Shown piece after piece: positions 44,966 to 53,117 of a DNA stretch of 64,000 bases. Source of the stretch: Pseudomonadota bacterium (GTDB taxonomy: Bacteria; Pseudomonadota; Gammaproteobacteria; Steroidobacterales; Steroidobacteraceae); the NCBI GenBank assembly GCA_003242685.1, contig QGVD01000011.1, forward strand, positions 3,069 to 67,068, written 5' to 3'. Made by a program: the position numbers and the translations under genes. The notes beneath the pieces were generated by a model. The model saw only the letters and a program-made list of their open reading frames with translations. It did no database searches and was not told the DNA's origin. Every line of letters starts with the position of its first letter. Within the stretch, counting starts at the first letter, position 1.

Positions 44966-45552
44966 TCCACCGGAGGCGTACCGGACGGCGGAATGACGGG
45001 TTCGCCTTCCGGCGTGCCGGGCTGTCCGCGTCTGCGTGTGCGCTGTTGACGACCCGGTGTGGAAGAGTCATCGCCGGGGCCGACGCCCGCGCCCGTCTCC
45101 TGCGGCCCCGTGCGCATCCATTCGTCGCCGATTCCGGTCGGCGGTGTGATCGCATCGCCGATCACGCCGCTCAACTGGGCGAGCCAGCCGCCGCGCGCGT
45201 TCGCCGGCGTATCGGCGGGACGCACGCGCACGTCGATGCGCAGAATGCCCTCGACTTCCGACTCGAGCACTTCCTGCTCCCAGCTCCAGCGGCGGCCGGC
45301 GAGCTCGCTCTCACCGGTCGACTTGCCGACTTCGGGACGCTGACGCTGCAGACGGACCTCGGCGATGCGGTTGAGCCCGACCCATTCCGCGAACTGCTTG
45401 TCACGCAGATACGCCGTACCGTCGGCCGCCGAGCTCATCGCGGCGAGCAGCGCGGACATGCCGACGGCGACGATCACGAGCGCGACGAGCACTTCGACCA
45501 GGGTGAAACCGTGCGCGTCACGCCGTTCGATCCTGTGTGTGCGCTCGCGCAT
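44962..45552 (-). CDS. gspI: GspI, type II secretion minor pseudopilin I, with a long disordered tail
   Basis: A 196-aa pseudopilin with the leader and helix HGFTLVEVLVALVIVAVGMSA and the conserved WVGLNRIAEVRLQ. Typical GspI is about 120-130 aa; here a tail of roughly 65 residues rich in Gly, Pro, Arg and Thr follows the folded domain (from about residue 135, ending PVIPPSGTPPVE). The tail is unusual for a pseudopilus tip component. Confidence 0.9.
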   Translation of the reverse strand: MRERTHRIERRDAHGFTLVEVLVALVIVAVGMSALLAAMSSAADGTAYLRDKQFAEWVGLNRIAEVRLQRQRPEVGKSTGESELAGRRWSWEQEVLESEVEGILRIDVRVRPADTPANARGGWLAQLSGVIGDAITPPTGIGDEWMRTGPQETGAGVGPGDDSSTPGRQQRTRRRGQPGTPEGEPVIPPSGTPPVE

Positions 45553-45570
45553 GGGGTCACAGCAGGGCGA

Positions 45571-46125
45571 TCAGCGCCTGCGCTCCTCTTCGTCCTGACG
45601 CGCGATGCGACCCTGCTCGTCGGCGGCGAGCGTGACGTGCGGGCCTTCGCTCTCGCGCTGCAGAGTGAGCTCGAACGGTGTGAGATCGCCGTTCGAGAAG
45701 ATCATGATGTGAGGTGTCAGGTCCTTCTCGTCACGCGGCCGGTTCAGAACGACGGGACGCCCCTCGACGATCAGCCGGATCGAAAGCCCTTCGGGGAGCC
45801 TGCGCTCGCGCAGGATGTCGTCGTCGGCGACTTCGACCCAGAGCTCCCGGCGGGGATCGAACGTGACGAAGCGGTACGAGTTCTCTCTGCACAGGAGCCC
45901 GTACTCGCGGGTCTGCAGCTCCGCCTGCTCGCGCACGTAGTTCATGAGCTGCTCGAGGCGCCGGCTCTCCGTCTCGAGCTGCTGGTCCTCGCCCCGCGCC
46001 CCGAAGGTGATGAGCGCAGTCGCCGAGACGAGCGCGATGATCACGACGATGACCAGCAGCTCGACCAGCGTGAAGCCGCGCGGCGTGCGGGGCAGGGGAA
46101 CTGCGCGAGCGTGCACCATGGCCAT
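45571..46125 (-). CDS. gspH: GspH, type II secretion minor pseudopilin H
   Basis: A 184-aa pseudopilin with prepilin site RGFTLVELLVIVVIIALVSAT followed by NYVREQAELQTREYGLLC, the GspH pattern. A Glu/Arg-rich tail closes the protein. Two ATGs (46125 and 46119) give MAMVHAR or MVHAR. It lies between gspG and gspI. Confidence 0.92.
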   Translation of the reverse strand: MAMVHARAVPLPRTPRGFTLVELLVIVVIIALVSATALITFGARGEDQQLETESRRLEQLMNYVREQAELQTREYGLLCRENSYRFVTFDPRRELWVEVADDDILRERRLPEGLSIRLIVEGRPVVLNRPRDEKDLTPHIMIFSNGDLTPFELTLQRESEGPHVTLAADEQGRIARQDEEERRR

Positions 46126-46157
46126 CGGTATGGTGCGCCGCGCCGCACGGCGTGGCG

Positions 46158-46637
46158 CTACTCGTCCAGATTCCAGTTGCCGATGTCCGCGTCGACGCCC
46201 TCACCGCCGGGCTGGCCGTCGGCGCCGAACGAGAACAGGTCGTACTCGCGACCACGCGTTCCCGGATACACGTACTGGTAGTCGTTGCCCCACGGATCCT
46301 TGTTGAGGCGCTGCAGATAGCCGCCGGGTCGCCAGTTGCGGATCGTGGGATCGGCCGGCTGCTGCACGAGCGCCCGCAGTCCCTGCTCGGTGGTCGGGTA
46401 CTTGAAGTTGTCGAGCTTGAACATCGTGAGCGCGGTCTCGAAGGCCTGGATGTCCTGCTTGGCCTTGGAGATGCGCGCGTCATCCACGCGGCCCACCACC
46501 TGCGGCACGATGACCGCCGCGAGCAGGCCGATGATGACCACGACGACCATGATCTCGATGAGTGTGAAGCCCCGCTGGCGCGCGCGGCGCCCGGTGAGGC
46601 CTCTGCTAAGCTCGCGAAGGGATGGAGGGTGCTTCAT
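46158..46637 (-). CDS. gspG: GspG, major pseudopilin
   Basis: A 159-aa major pseudopilin that polymerises into the type II secretion pseudopilus. The prepilin site is RGFTLIEIMVVVVIIGLLAAV, with DNFKYPTTEQGLRALVQQP, KDPWGNDYQYVYPG and the calcium-site region of the C-terminus (SFGADGQPGGEG). The ATG at 46637 (MKHPPSLREL) was chosen; a longer start at 46682 would leave only five bases to the divergent gene. It is the first gene of the gspG-to-N operon; gspC, D, E and F are absent from the window. Confidence 0.95.
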   Translation of the reverse strand: MKHPPSLRELSRGLTGRRARQRGFTLIEIMVVVVIIGLLAAVIVPQVVGRVDDARISKAKQDIQAFETALTMFKLDNFKYPTTEQGLRALVQQPADPTIRNWRPGGYLQRLNKDPWGNDYQYVYPGTRGREYDLFSFGADGQPGGEGVDADIGNWNLDE

Positions 46638-46687
46638 AGCCTCGTTGCGCCACTTCAGGGCGTGCGAAACGGCCGGGATCATAGCAA

Positions 46688-47305
46688 ATGAACGTCCGGA
46701 TTCCTGCGAGCGGTTTCAAAAGGCTGCTCGAGTCGCTCAATTGCGACGGCGCGCGCGGCGCATGGCTTCTCGCCCTTTGCGCGCTGCTCTTGCTGCCCGA
46801 ACTCGCAGGCGACGCGGGCCGTGAGCTGCTGCGCTACGAGCGCGAAGCCCTCAGGGGCGGCGAGTGGTGGCGTTTCCTCACGGCTCACTTCGTTCACCTC
46901 GACGCTGAGCATGCGGCGCTCAATGCGCTCGGTCTCGTGCTCCTCTGGGCATTGTTCGCGCGCGACTTCAGCCCCTTTCGCTGGCTCGCCATCGCCGCTG
47001 CGGCGGTGGTGGCGATCGGCGCGGGACTGTGGCTGCGATCTACGACCGTCGAATGGTACGTGGGTTCCTCGGGCGTGCTGCACGGGATCCTCGCAGCGGG
47101 AACAGTGGCTCACGTGCGCCGCAGGGAACTGGATGGGTGGCTCCTGGCGGCGATCCTCGTGGCGAAGCTCGCCTGGGAGCAGTGGGCGGGGGCTGTGACG
47201 TTGCTCGACAGCGAGACGCCGGTCGTCGTCGATGCACATCTCTACGGAGCGCTCGGCGGGCTCGCCGCGGCGCTGTGCCTGAACTCCCGAAGTGAGCCGC
47301 TATAA
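46688..47305 (+). CDS. rrtA: Rhombosortase (rhomboid-family GlyGly-CTERM processing protease)
   Basis: A 205-aa rhomboid-fold intramembrane serine protease. Visible features are EWWRFLTAHFVHLDAEHAALN (residues ~59-79), the catalytic GSSG with Ser128 in YVGSSGVLHG, and His184 in VDAHLYGALGG, with about six helices. Rhombosortases process GlyGly-CTERM tails of surface proteins that travel by type II secretion, so the divergent gspG-N cluster 50 bases away is a strong functional link. No GlyGly-CTERM protein is encoded in the window. Confidence 0.88.
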   Translation: MNVRIPASGFKRLLESLNCDGARGAWLLALCALLLLPELAGDAGRELLRYEREALRGGEWWRFLTAHFVHLDAEHAALNALGLVLLWALFARDFSPFRWLAIAAAAVVAIGAGLWLRSTTVEWYVGSSGVLHGILAAGTVAHVRRRELDGWLLAAILVAKLAWEQWAGAVTLLDSETPVVVDAHLYGALGGLAAALCLNSRSEPL

Positions 47306-47352
47306 TCCGCCGCTTCTTCGGTCCGCACCACCTTGGTGCCCCAGGATTCGTG

Positions 47353-48309
47353 ATGTCGTTTGCTTTCGTGTTTCCCGGGCAGGGCTCGCAGTCCGTCGGC
47401 ATGCTCGCGTCCCTCGCGGCGGAAGCGCCCGCCGTGCGCGCGACCTTCGACGAGGCTTCGAAGGTGCTCGGCTATGACATGTGGAAGCTGACTCAGGAAG
47501 GCCCTGCCGAGCAGCTCGACTCCACTGAGTACACGCAGCCGGTGATGCTGGCCGCGGGTGTCGCCACCTGGCGCGTGTGGCGCGAGGAGGGCGGGCCCGA
47601 TCCTGCCGTGGTGGCGGGGCACAGCCTCGGCGAGTTCACGGCACTGGTGTGCGCCGGCGTGCTGCAGTTCGGTGCCGCGCTCGAGCTCGTGCGTTTCCGC
47701 GGACGGGTGATGCAGGAGGCGGTGCCTCAGGGTACCGGCGCGATGGCGGCGATCCTCGGTCTCGAGGATGCCGACATCGAAGCGGCCTGTCGCGAAGCGG
47801 CGCAGGGTCAGGTCGTCGAAGCCGTGAACTTCAACTCGCCCGGACAGACCGTCATCGCCGGTCACGCGGAAGCGGTTCAGCGCGCGATCGAGGCGGCGAA
47901 GGCCCGCGGCGCGAAGCGCGCAGTGCCGCTGCCGGTGAGCGTGCCGTCGCACAGCAGCCTGATGGAGGCTGCGGCCGAGCGTTTCGCCGCCCGGCTTGCC
48001 GAGGTCGAGCTGAGCGCGCCGACGATCCGCTACGTGAGCGCGGTCGATGCGCGCGCCTATCGGGATCCGGCGGAGATCCGCGCGCTGTTGTCGCGGCAGC
48101 TCGCGCGTCCCGTGCGCTGGTCCGATACCGTTCGCGCGCTTCTCGCTGAGGGCGTGAGCGCGCTGATCGAATGCGGTCCCGGCAAGGTGCTCACGGGTCT
48201 CAACCGGCGCATCGAACGGCGCGCCGACCTCCACTGCCTCGCGCTCGAGGACCGCGCTTCCATTCAATCGGCCGTTCGGACCGTCAGGGGAGAATCGCAT
48301 GCTGGATAA
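47353..48309 (+). CDS. fabD: FabD, malonyl-CoA:acyl carrier protein transacylase
   Basis: Loads malonyl groups onto ACP for fatty acid synthesis. The 318-aa product has the N-terminal AFVFPGQGSQSVGM, nucleophile Ser91 in VAGHSLGEFTAL and the catalytic His in VPSHSSLM. The start is ATG 47353 (or GTG 47350, adjacent). It overlaps fabG by 11 bases. plsX and fabH, which usually precede fabD, are not here. Confidence 0.96.
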   Translation: MSFAFVFPGQGSQSVGMLASLAAEAPAVRATFDEASKVLGYDMWKLTQEGPAEQLDSTEYTQPVMLAAGVATWRVWREEGGPDPAVVAGHSLGEFTALVCAGVLQFGAALELVRFRGRVMQEAVPQGTGAMAAILGLEDADIEAACREAAQGQVVEAVNFNSPGQTVIAGHAEAVQRAIEAAKARGAKRAVPLPVSVPSHSSLMEAAAERFAARLAEVELSAPTIRYVSAVDARAYRDPAEIRALLSRQLARPVRWSDTVRALLAEGVSALIECGPGKVLTGLNRRIERRADLHCLALEDRASIQSAVRTVRGESHAG

Positions 48310-49039
48310 GGACGTAGCCCTCGTCACGGGTGCCTCGCGCGGCATCGGCAGGGCGATCGCGCTCGCGCTGGCGGGTGCGGGTGCACGGGTGGTCGGCACC
48401 TCGACGACGGCCGAAGGTGCGGCCGCGTTCACGTCGCTGCTGGCGTCGCATGGATACAACGGACGCGGCGCGGTGCTGGACGTCAGCAGCGCGGAGTCCA
48501 TCGATGCGCTGCTCGCGGACATGGAAGGGGCGGAGGGCCTGCCGACGATCCTGGTCAACAACGCCGCGATCACGCGCGACATGCTGCTGCTGCGCATGAA
48601 AGCGGAGGACTGGGATCAGGTCATCAACACCAACCTGACGTCCGTGTTCCGCCTGTCCAAGGCCTGTCTCAAGCGCATGATGAAGGAGCGCCGCGGCCGG
48701 ATCGTGAACATCACCTCCATCGTGGGCGTGACGGGAAACCCCGGACAGACCAACTACTCGGCCGCGAAAGCGGGGGTCATCGGTTTCACCAAGTCGCTCG
48801 CGAAGGAAGTCGCCTCGCGCGGCATCACGGTGAACGCCGTCGCGCCGGGCTTCATCGACACCGACATGACCCGCGCGCTCAGCGAGGAGCAGCGTGCCGC
48901 GCTGCAGGCTCAGATCCCCATGCAGCGTCTGGGCACTCCGGAGGACGTCGCGGCCGCCGTGCTGTTCCTGGTTTCACCCCAGGCCGGCTACATCACCGGC
49001 GAGACGCTGCACGTCAACGGCGGGATGTACATGCCCTGA
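48299..49039 (+). CDS. fabG: FabG, 3-oxoacyl-ACP reductase
   Basis: NADPH-dependent short-chain dehydrogenase of 246 aa that reduces 3-oxoacyl-ACP. The TGASRGIG cofactor loop, NNAAITRD, and the catalytic Ser140, Tyr153 and Lys157 (NYSAAKAG) are present, as is the C-terminal ITGETLHVNGGMYM. It overlaps fabD and is followed by a hairpin before acpP. Confidence 0.97.
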   Translation: MLDKDVALVTGASRGIGRAIALALAGAGARVVGTSTTAEGAAAFTSLLASHGYNGRGAVLDVSSAESIDALLADMEGAEGLPTILVNNAAITRDMLLLRMKAEDWDQVINTNLTSVFRLSKACLKRMMKERRGRIVNITSIVGVTGNPGQTNYSAAKAGVIGFTKSLAKEVASRGITVNAVAPGFIDTDMTRALSEEQRAALQAQIPMQRLGTPEDVAAAVLFLVSPQAGYITGETLHVNGGMYMP

Positions 49040-49053
49040 CACGGCTACGTTGG

Positions 49054-49074
49054 GCCGGCGCCACAGGCGCCGGC
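49054..49074 (+). repeat. Stem-loop between fabG and acpP
   Basis: GCCGGCGCC (49054-49062) and GGCGCCGGC (49066-49074) form a perfect 9-bp stem with a 3-base loop, 15 bases after the fabG stop. No U-run follows. It may reduce read-through into, or protect the mRNA end before, the separately promoted acpP. Confidence 0.55.
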
Positions 49075-49143
49075 ACGGCGGCGCCCGCAATGCAGCGCAG
49101 ATGTCGAGTTTCACGAGAAAAAACAATCACTCGCACCGTTCGC

Positions 49144-49173
49144 GAGTGGCACCCCCGGGGGTGTTCCCCTACA
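49144..49173 (+). promoter_or_regulatory. Candidate acpP promoter
   Basis: GTGGCA (49144-49149) and TACAAT (49168-49173) are 18 bases apart; the -10 matches five of six consensus bases. Transcription would start about 58 bases before the acpP ATG. A separate promoter would help acpP reach its high expression. Confidence 0.55.
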
Positions 49174-49237
49174 ATACCGCGCCCGTGCCACCGGCGGGGT
49201 GCGCACGCACGCGTCAACGTCAAAAGGACAGAATCTG

Positions 49238-49480
49238 ATGAGCACTGTTGAACAGCAGGTGAAAGCCATCGTTGCGGAGCAGCTGGGCGTCAAGCAGGAA
49301 CAGGTCACGAACGACGCCTCCTTCGTCGACGATCTGGGAGCGGACTCGCTGGACACGGTCGAACTGGTGATGGCTCTCGAAGAAGAGTTCGAGATCGAGA
49401 TTCCGGACGAGGACGCCGAGAAGATCACCACGGTGCAACAGGCCATCGAGTACATCAACGAGCGCCGCAAGCAGGCCTGA
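49238..49480 (+). CDS. acpP: AcpP, acyl carrier protein
   Basis: An 80-aa acidic carrier with phosphopantetheine site Ser37 in DDLGADSLDTVELVMALEEEF. It carries growing acyl chains for FabD, FabG and FabF. AAGGA lies nine bases before the ATG. It is flanked by two strong hairpins and has its own candidate promoter. Confidence 0.98.
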   Translation: MSTVEQQVKAIVAEQLGVKQEQVTNDASFVDDLGADSLDTVELVMALEEEFEIEIPDEDAEKITTVQQAIEYINERRKQA

Positions 49481-49491
49481 TTCCCCACCAC

Positions 49492-49524
49492 TGCCGGCGA
49501 GCTCCCGGACGGGAGCTGCCGGCA
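49492..49524 (+). repeat. Strong stem-loop between acpP and fabF
   Basis: TGCCGGC plus AGCTCCCG (49492-49507, one bulged G at 49499) pairs with CGGGAGCT plus GCCGGCA (49510-49524), a 15-bp stem with a 2-base loop. It begins 12 bases after the acpP stop. Without a U-run it is more likely to stabilise acpP mRNA or limit transcription into fabF than to end it. Confidence 0.65.
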
Positions 49525-49570
49525 CGATCCTCCCTCGTCAGCCGAATCCGCAGAAACGCACAGGTCAGGT

Positions 49571-50818
49571 GTGAGCAAACGTCGTGTCGTCGTCACGGGC
49601 CTGGGGATCGTCTCCCCGGTCGGCAGTACCGTCCCTTCGGCCTGGAAGGCCATTCTCGAGGGAGTGAGCGGGATCGGCCCGATCACGCGCTTCGATGTCT
49701 CGGCCTTCCCCGTGCGCATCGGCGGTCAGGTGCGCGACTTCGACGTGAGCCAGTACATCCCGCCGAAGGATGCGCGGCGCATGGACGAATTCATGCACTA
49801 CGGCGTCGCGGCCGGAATCCAGGCCGTGAACGACGCAGGCATCGATTTCGAGCGGACCAACCGCGACCGCTGCGGCGTGATCTGCGGCGCGGGCATCGGA
49901 GGGCTGGCGACCATCGAGGCCGAGTACGGGAACTATCTCGAGACGCGCAATCCGCGTCGCATCTCCCCGTTCTTCGTCCCGGCCTCGATCATCAACATGA
50001 TCGCGGGGCACCTGTCGATCAGGTTCGGTCTGCGCGGACCCAATCTCGGTGTCGTGACGGCCTGCACCACGTCCACGCACGCGGTCGGACTCGCACTGCG
50101 CTGCATCCAGTACGGTGATGCTGACGTCATGATCGCCGGCGGCGGCGAGATGGCGACCACCGTGTGCGGCCTCGGCAGCTTCAGCCAGGCCAAGGCACTC
50201 TCGACGCGCAACGATGCGCCGACGGAAGCGAGCCGTCCGTGGGACAAGGACCGCGACGGCTTCGTGCTGAGCGACGGCGGCGGCGCCATGGTGCTCGAGG
50301 AGCTCGAGCACGCGAAGCGGCGAGGCGCGAACATCTACGCCGAGCTCGTCGGCTTCGGCATGAGCGGCGACGCGCACCACATCACCGCGCCGCCGGAAGA
50401 CGGCGACGGCGCGCGCCTCGCCATGGCGAACGCGCTGGCCGATGCGCGGCTCGCACCCGAGGACGTGCAGTACATCAACGCGCACGCGACGTCGACTCCG
50501 CTCGGCGACAAGGCCGAGACGGTGGCCATCAAGCGCGCCTTCGGCGATCACGCGAAGAAGCTCGCGGTGAGCTCCACCAAGTCGATGACGGGTCACCTGC
50601 TCGGTGCGGCCGGCGTCGTCGAGGCCATCTTCAGCGTGCTCGCGATCCGCGACCAGGTCGCGCCGCCGACGATCAACCTCCATACACCGGATCCGGAGTG
50701 CGACCTCGACTACGTGCCGAACACGGCACGGGAGATGAAGATCGACGTCGCACTGTCGAACTCGTTCGGCTTCGGAGGCACGAACGGTACGGTGATCTTC
50801 CGGCGCTTCACCGGCTGA
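49571..50818 (+). CDS. fabF: FabF, 3-oxoacyl-ACP synthase II
   Basis: Condensing enzyme of 415 aa with Cys165 (VVTACTTSTHAVG), the His of INAHATSTPLGD and the His of SSTKSMTGHLLGAAG forming the Cys-His-His triad. It extends acyl-ACP with malonyl-ACP. The GTG at 49571 is preceded by CAGGTCAG. It follows acpP in the conserved order. Confidence 0.96.
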   Translation: MSKRRVVVTGLGIVSPVGSTVPSAWKAILEGVSGIGPITRFDVSAFPVRIGGQVRDFDVSQYIPPKDARRMDEFMHYGVAAGIQAVNDAGIDFERTNRDRCGVICGAGIGGLATIEAEYGNYLETRNPRRISPFFVPASIINMIAGHLSIRFGLRGPNLGVVTACTTSTHAVGLALRCIQYGDADVMIAGGGEMATTVCGLGSFSQAKALSTRNDAPTEASRPWDKDRDGFVLSDGGGAMVLEELEHAKRRGANIYAELVGFGMSGDAHHITAPPEDGDGARLAMANALADARLAPEDVQYINAHATSTPLGDKAETVAIKRAFGDHAKKLAVSSTKSMTGHLLGAAGVVEAIFSVLAIRDQVAPPTINLHTPDPECDLDYVPNTAREMKIDVALSNSFGFGGTNGTVIFRRFTG

Positions 50819-50847
50819 GGCGGCCGGTACGCCGAAAGGGGCGTTAC

Positions 50848-52233
50848 ATGGGCGCCCGCTCCCCGATCATCCGCGAGCTCGACGTGCCGGCAGCGGTGCT
50901 GCGGCACCTCGCCGCCGCGCGCCCGGACCGCTATCCCGTTCTGCTCGACAGCGCCGCGGCCGGACCCCTCGGGCGCTTCTCCGTTCTGCATGCACAGCCG
51001 CGCGCGGCACTGTGGGTCGATGGCGCGGGCCGTCCCGGGATGCAGGGCGTCTCGCTGCCGCACGGCGACTTTCTTTCCATGCTCGAGCACTGGTGGCGCG
51101 CCGAGCGCGAGACTGAGCCTCAGGCCGCCGTTCCGTTCACGGGCGGGTGGGCGATCTTCCTCGGCTACGAGCTCGCGGAGGAAATCGAGCCTCGGCTCCG
51201 CCTGCCGCCTTCGTCGCTTCCGTGGCGTGCCCTCGCGCTGCGAACGCCGTGCGCGCTCGTGCACGACCGCAGCTCGGATCTCGTGTTCGCCGTGGGGGAG
51301 AGCGGTGCGGGAGCGGAGCTCGATCAGGTCTGCGCCGATGCGCTGAAAGCGGCCGACGCCGCACCGCCCGAGGAAAGTTCCTTCGAAGGCGTGATCGAAG
51401 AGGAAGCGCCGGACGCCTTCCTGTGGCGGGTGCGGCGCGCGAAGGAGTACATCCGCGCCGGCGACATCTATCAGGCGAATCTCTCGCGCCCCTGGCGCAT
51501 GAGGCTCGCGGGAGCGCCTGACATCGGACAGCTCTACAGGCGCCTGTGCGCGGCGAACCCCGCGCCGTTCGCGGCGCTCGCGCAATGGAACGGTGTCGCG
51601 ATCCTGAGCTCATCTCCCGAGCGTCTCGTGCAGGTGACCGGCGACGACGTGCAGACACGCCCCATCGCGGGCACGCGGCCGCGGAGCCGCAGCCCCGAGG
51701 ACGACGCCCGGCTGATGGCGGAGCTCGTGGCGCATCCCAAGGAGCGCGCCGAGCACATCATGCTCATCGATCTCGAGCGCAACGATCTCGGACGCATCTG
51801 CGAGGCCGGCACGGTGCGCGTCGACGAACTGATGTGCATCGAGTCGTACGCGCACGTGCATCACATCGTCTCGAACGTGCGGGGTCGGCTGCGCGCCGAC
51901 GTGACGCCGCTCGGCGCAGTGCGCGCGGTGTTCCCCGGCGGCACGATCACCGGCTGCCCGAAGTTCCGCTGCATGCAGATCATCGCGGAGCTCGAGGGAG
52001 AAGGGCGGGGCGCCTACACGGGCTCTCTCGGCTACCTCACGCGCGGCGGCTCGCTCGACCTCAACATCCTCATCCGTACGATGACGGTGATGGAGCAACG
52101 GCTCGAGCTTCGCGCCGGCGCGGGCATCGTCGCGGACTCCATTCCCGAGCGTGAGCTCGAAGAGACGCGCGCCAAGGCACGCGGGCTGCTCGCGAGTCTC
52201 GAGCCGGTGTCGCGTGCCGCGACTGCAGTGTAG
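50848..52233 (+). CDS. pabB: Aminodeoxychorismate synthase component I (PabB-type chorismate-binding enzyme)
   Basis: Chorismate-utilising enzyme of 461 aa; with ammonia from PabA it makes 4-amino-4-deoxychorismate for folate. Motifs are EHIMLIDLERNDLGRIC, FPGGTITGCPKFRCMQII and LDLNILIRTMTV. The segment DVQTRPIAGTRPRSRS has Ala where E. coli PabB has the covalent-intermediate Lys (PIKGT). This PIAGT form is shared with anthranilate synthase TrpE, so the product should be assigned with care. The following pabC supports folate. AAAGGGG precedes the ATG. Confidence 0.85.
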   Translation: MGARSPIIRELDVPAAVLRHLAAARPDRYPVLLDSAAAGPLGRFSVLHAQPRAALWVDGAGRPGMQGVSLPHGDFLSMLEHWWRAERETEPQAAVPFTGGWAIFLGYELAEEIEPRLRLPPSSLPWRALALRTPCALVHDRSSDLVFAVGESGAGAELDQVCADALKAADAAPPEESSFEGVIEEEAPDAFLWRVRRAKEYIRAGDIYQANLSRPWRMRLAGAPDIGQLYRRLCAANPAPFAALAQWNGVAILSSSPERLVQVTGDDVQTRPIAGTRPRSRSPEDDARLMAELVAHPKERAEHIMLIDLERNDLGRICEAGTVRVDELMCIESYAHVHHIVSNVRGRLRADVTPLGAVRAVFPGGTITGCPKFRCMQIIAELEGEGRGAYTGSLGYLTRGGSLDLNILIRTMTVMEQRLELRAGAGIVADSIPERELEETRAKARGLLASLEPVSRAATAV

Positions 52234-52244
52234 GAGGCATTCCC

Positions 52245-53117
52245 ATGAGCCGCAGTGCCGGATCGCCCGACCTCGTGCTCGTCGACGGCGAGCCGGCAAC
52301 GCATGTGTCCGTGCTCGATCGCGGGCTGCATTACGGCGATGGTGTATTCGAAACCATCTCGTGCCCGGGCGGCAGACCGCGGCTCCTGCAGCAGCACCTC
52401 GAACGCCTCGTGCACGGTTGCGAGCGACTGGCGATTCCCATCGGCGATCTGCAGACGATCCATGACGAGATCACGCGCGCCGCGGCAGGCACGACGTGCA
52501 TACTGAAGCTGATCGTGACGCGCGGCGATGCAGTGGCGCGCGGCTACACGCCCACGGGCAGTGAGCGCACCCGACGGATTCTCATGAGGTTCGATTGGCC
52601 CGCGGAGCGGGCGGAGTGGTCGCGCGACGGCGTCGTCGTGGCGATCGCACGGCACCGGATCGGGGAGAATCCTGCGCTCGCCGGTCTCAAGCACCTCAAC
52701 CGCCTCGAGCAGGTGCTCGCGCGTGCGGAGCTTCGCGACCCCGAGGTGTCCGAGGCGCTGGTCTTCAGTAGCTCGGGACTGCTCGTTTCGGGCACCATGG
52801 GCAACGTGTTCATCGTCAGCCAGAACGTCCTCCGGACGCCCCGCGTCGATCGCTGTGGGGTGGCGGGCGTGACGCGCCGCGTCGTGCTGGAGGAAGCGGC
52901 AGCCGCGGGCATCGAATGCGAGGAGTGCGAGCTCGGTGCCGCCGATCTCGAGTCGGCCGACGAGGTCTTTCTCACCAACGCGCGGATCGGCATCTGGCCG
53001 GTGCGGCGTCTCGCCGATCGCACGCTCGTCCCCGGGCCGGTGACGCGCCTCCTGCAGCAGCGCCTCGAGGCACGATTCGCGTCGGATGCGGCGCCGGAAG
53101 GAGCGAGCCGTGAGTAG
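52245..53117 (+). CDS. pabC: PabC, aminodeoxychorismate lyase
   Basis: Fold-type IV PLP lyase of 290 aa that releases pyruvate from aminodeoxychorismate to give 4-aminobenzoate. Key segments are DRGLHYGDGVFETIS, the PLP lysine in LAGLKHLNRLEQVLAR, and SGTMGNVFIV. It follows pabB by 11 bases and overlaps mltG by eight bases, the same order as in Pseudomonas. Confidence 0.93.
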   Translation: MSRSAGSPDLVLVDGEPATHVSVLDRGLHYGDGVFETISCPGGRPRLLQQHLERLVHGCERLAIPIGDLQTIHDEITRAAAGTTCILKLIVTRGDAVARGYTPTGSERTRRILMRFDWPAERAEWSRDGVVVAIARHRIGENPALAGLKHLNRLEQVLARAELRDPEVSEALVFSSSGLLVSGTMGNVFIVSQNVLRTPRVDRCGVAGVTRRVVLEEAAAAGIECEECELGAADLESADEVFLTNARIGIWPVRRLADRTLVPGPVTRLLQQRLEARFASDAAPEGASRE

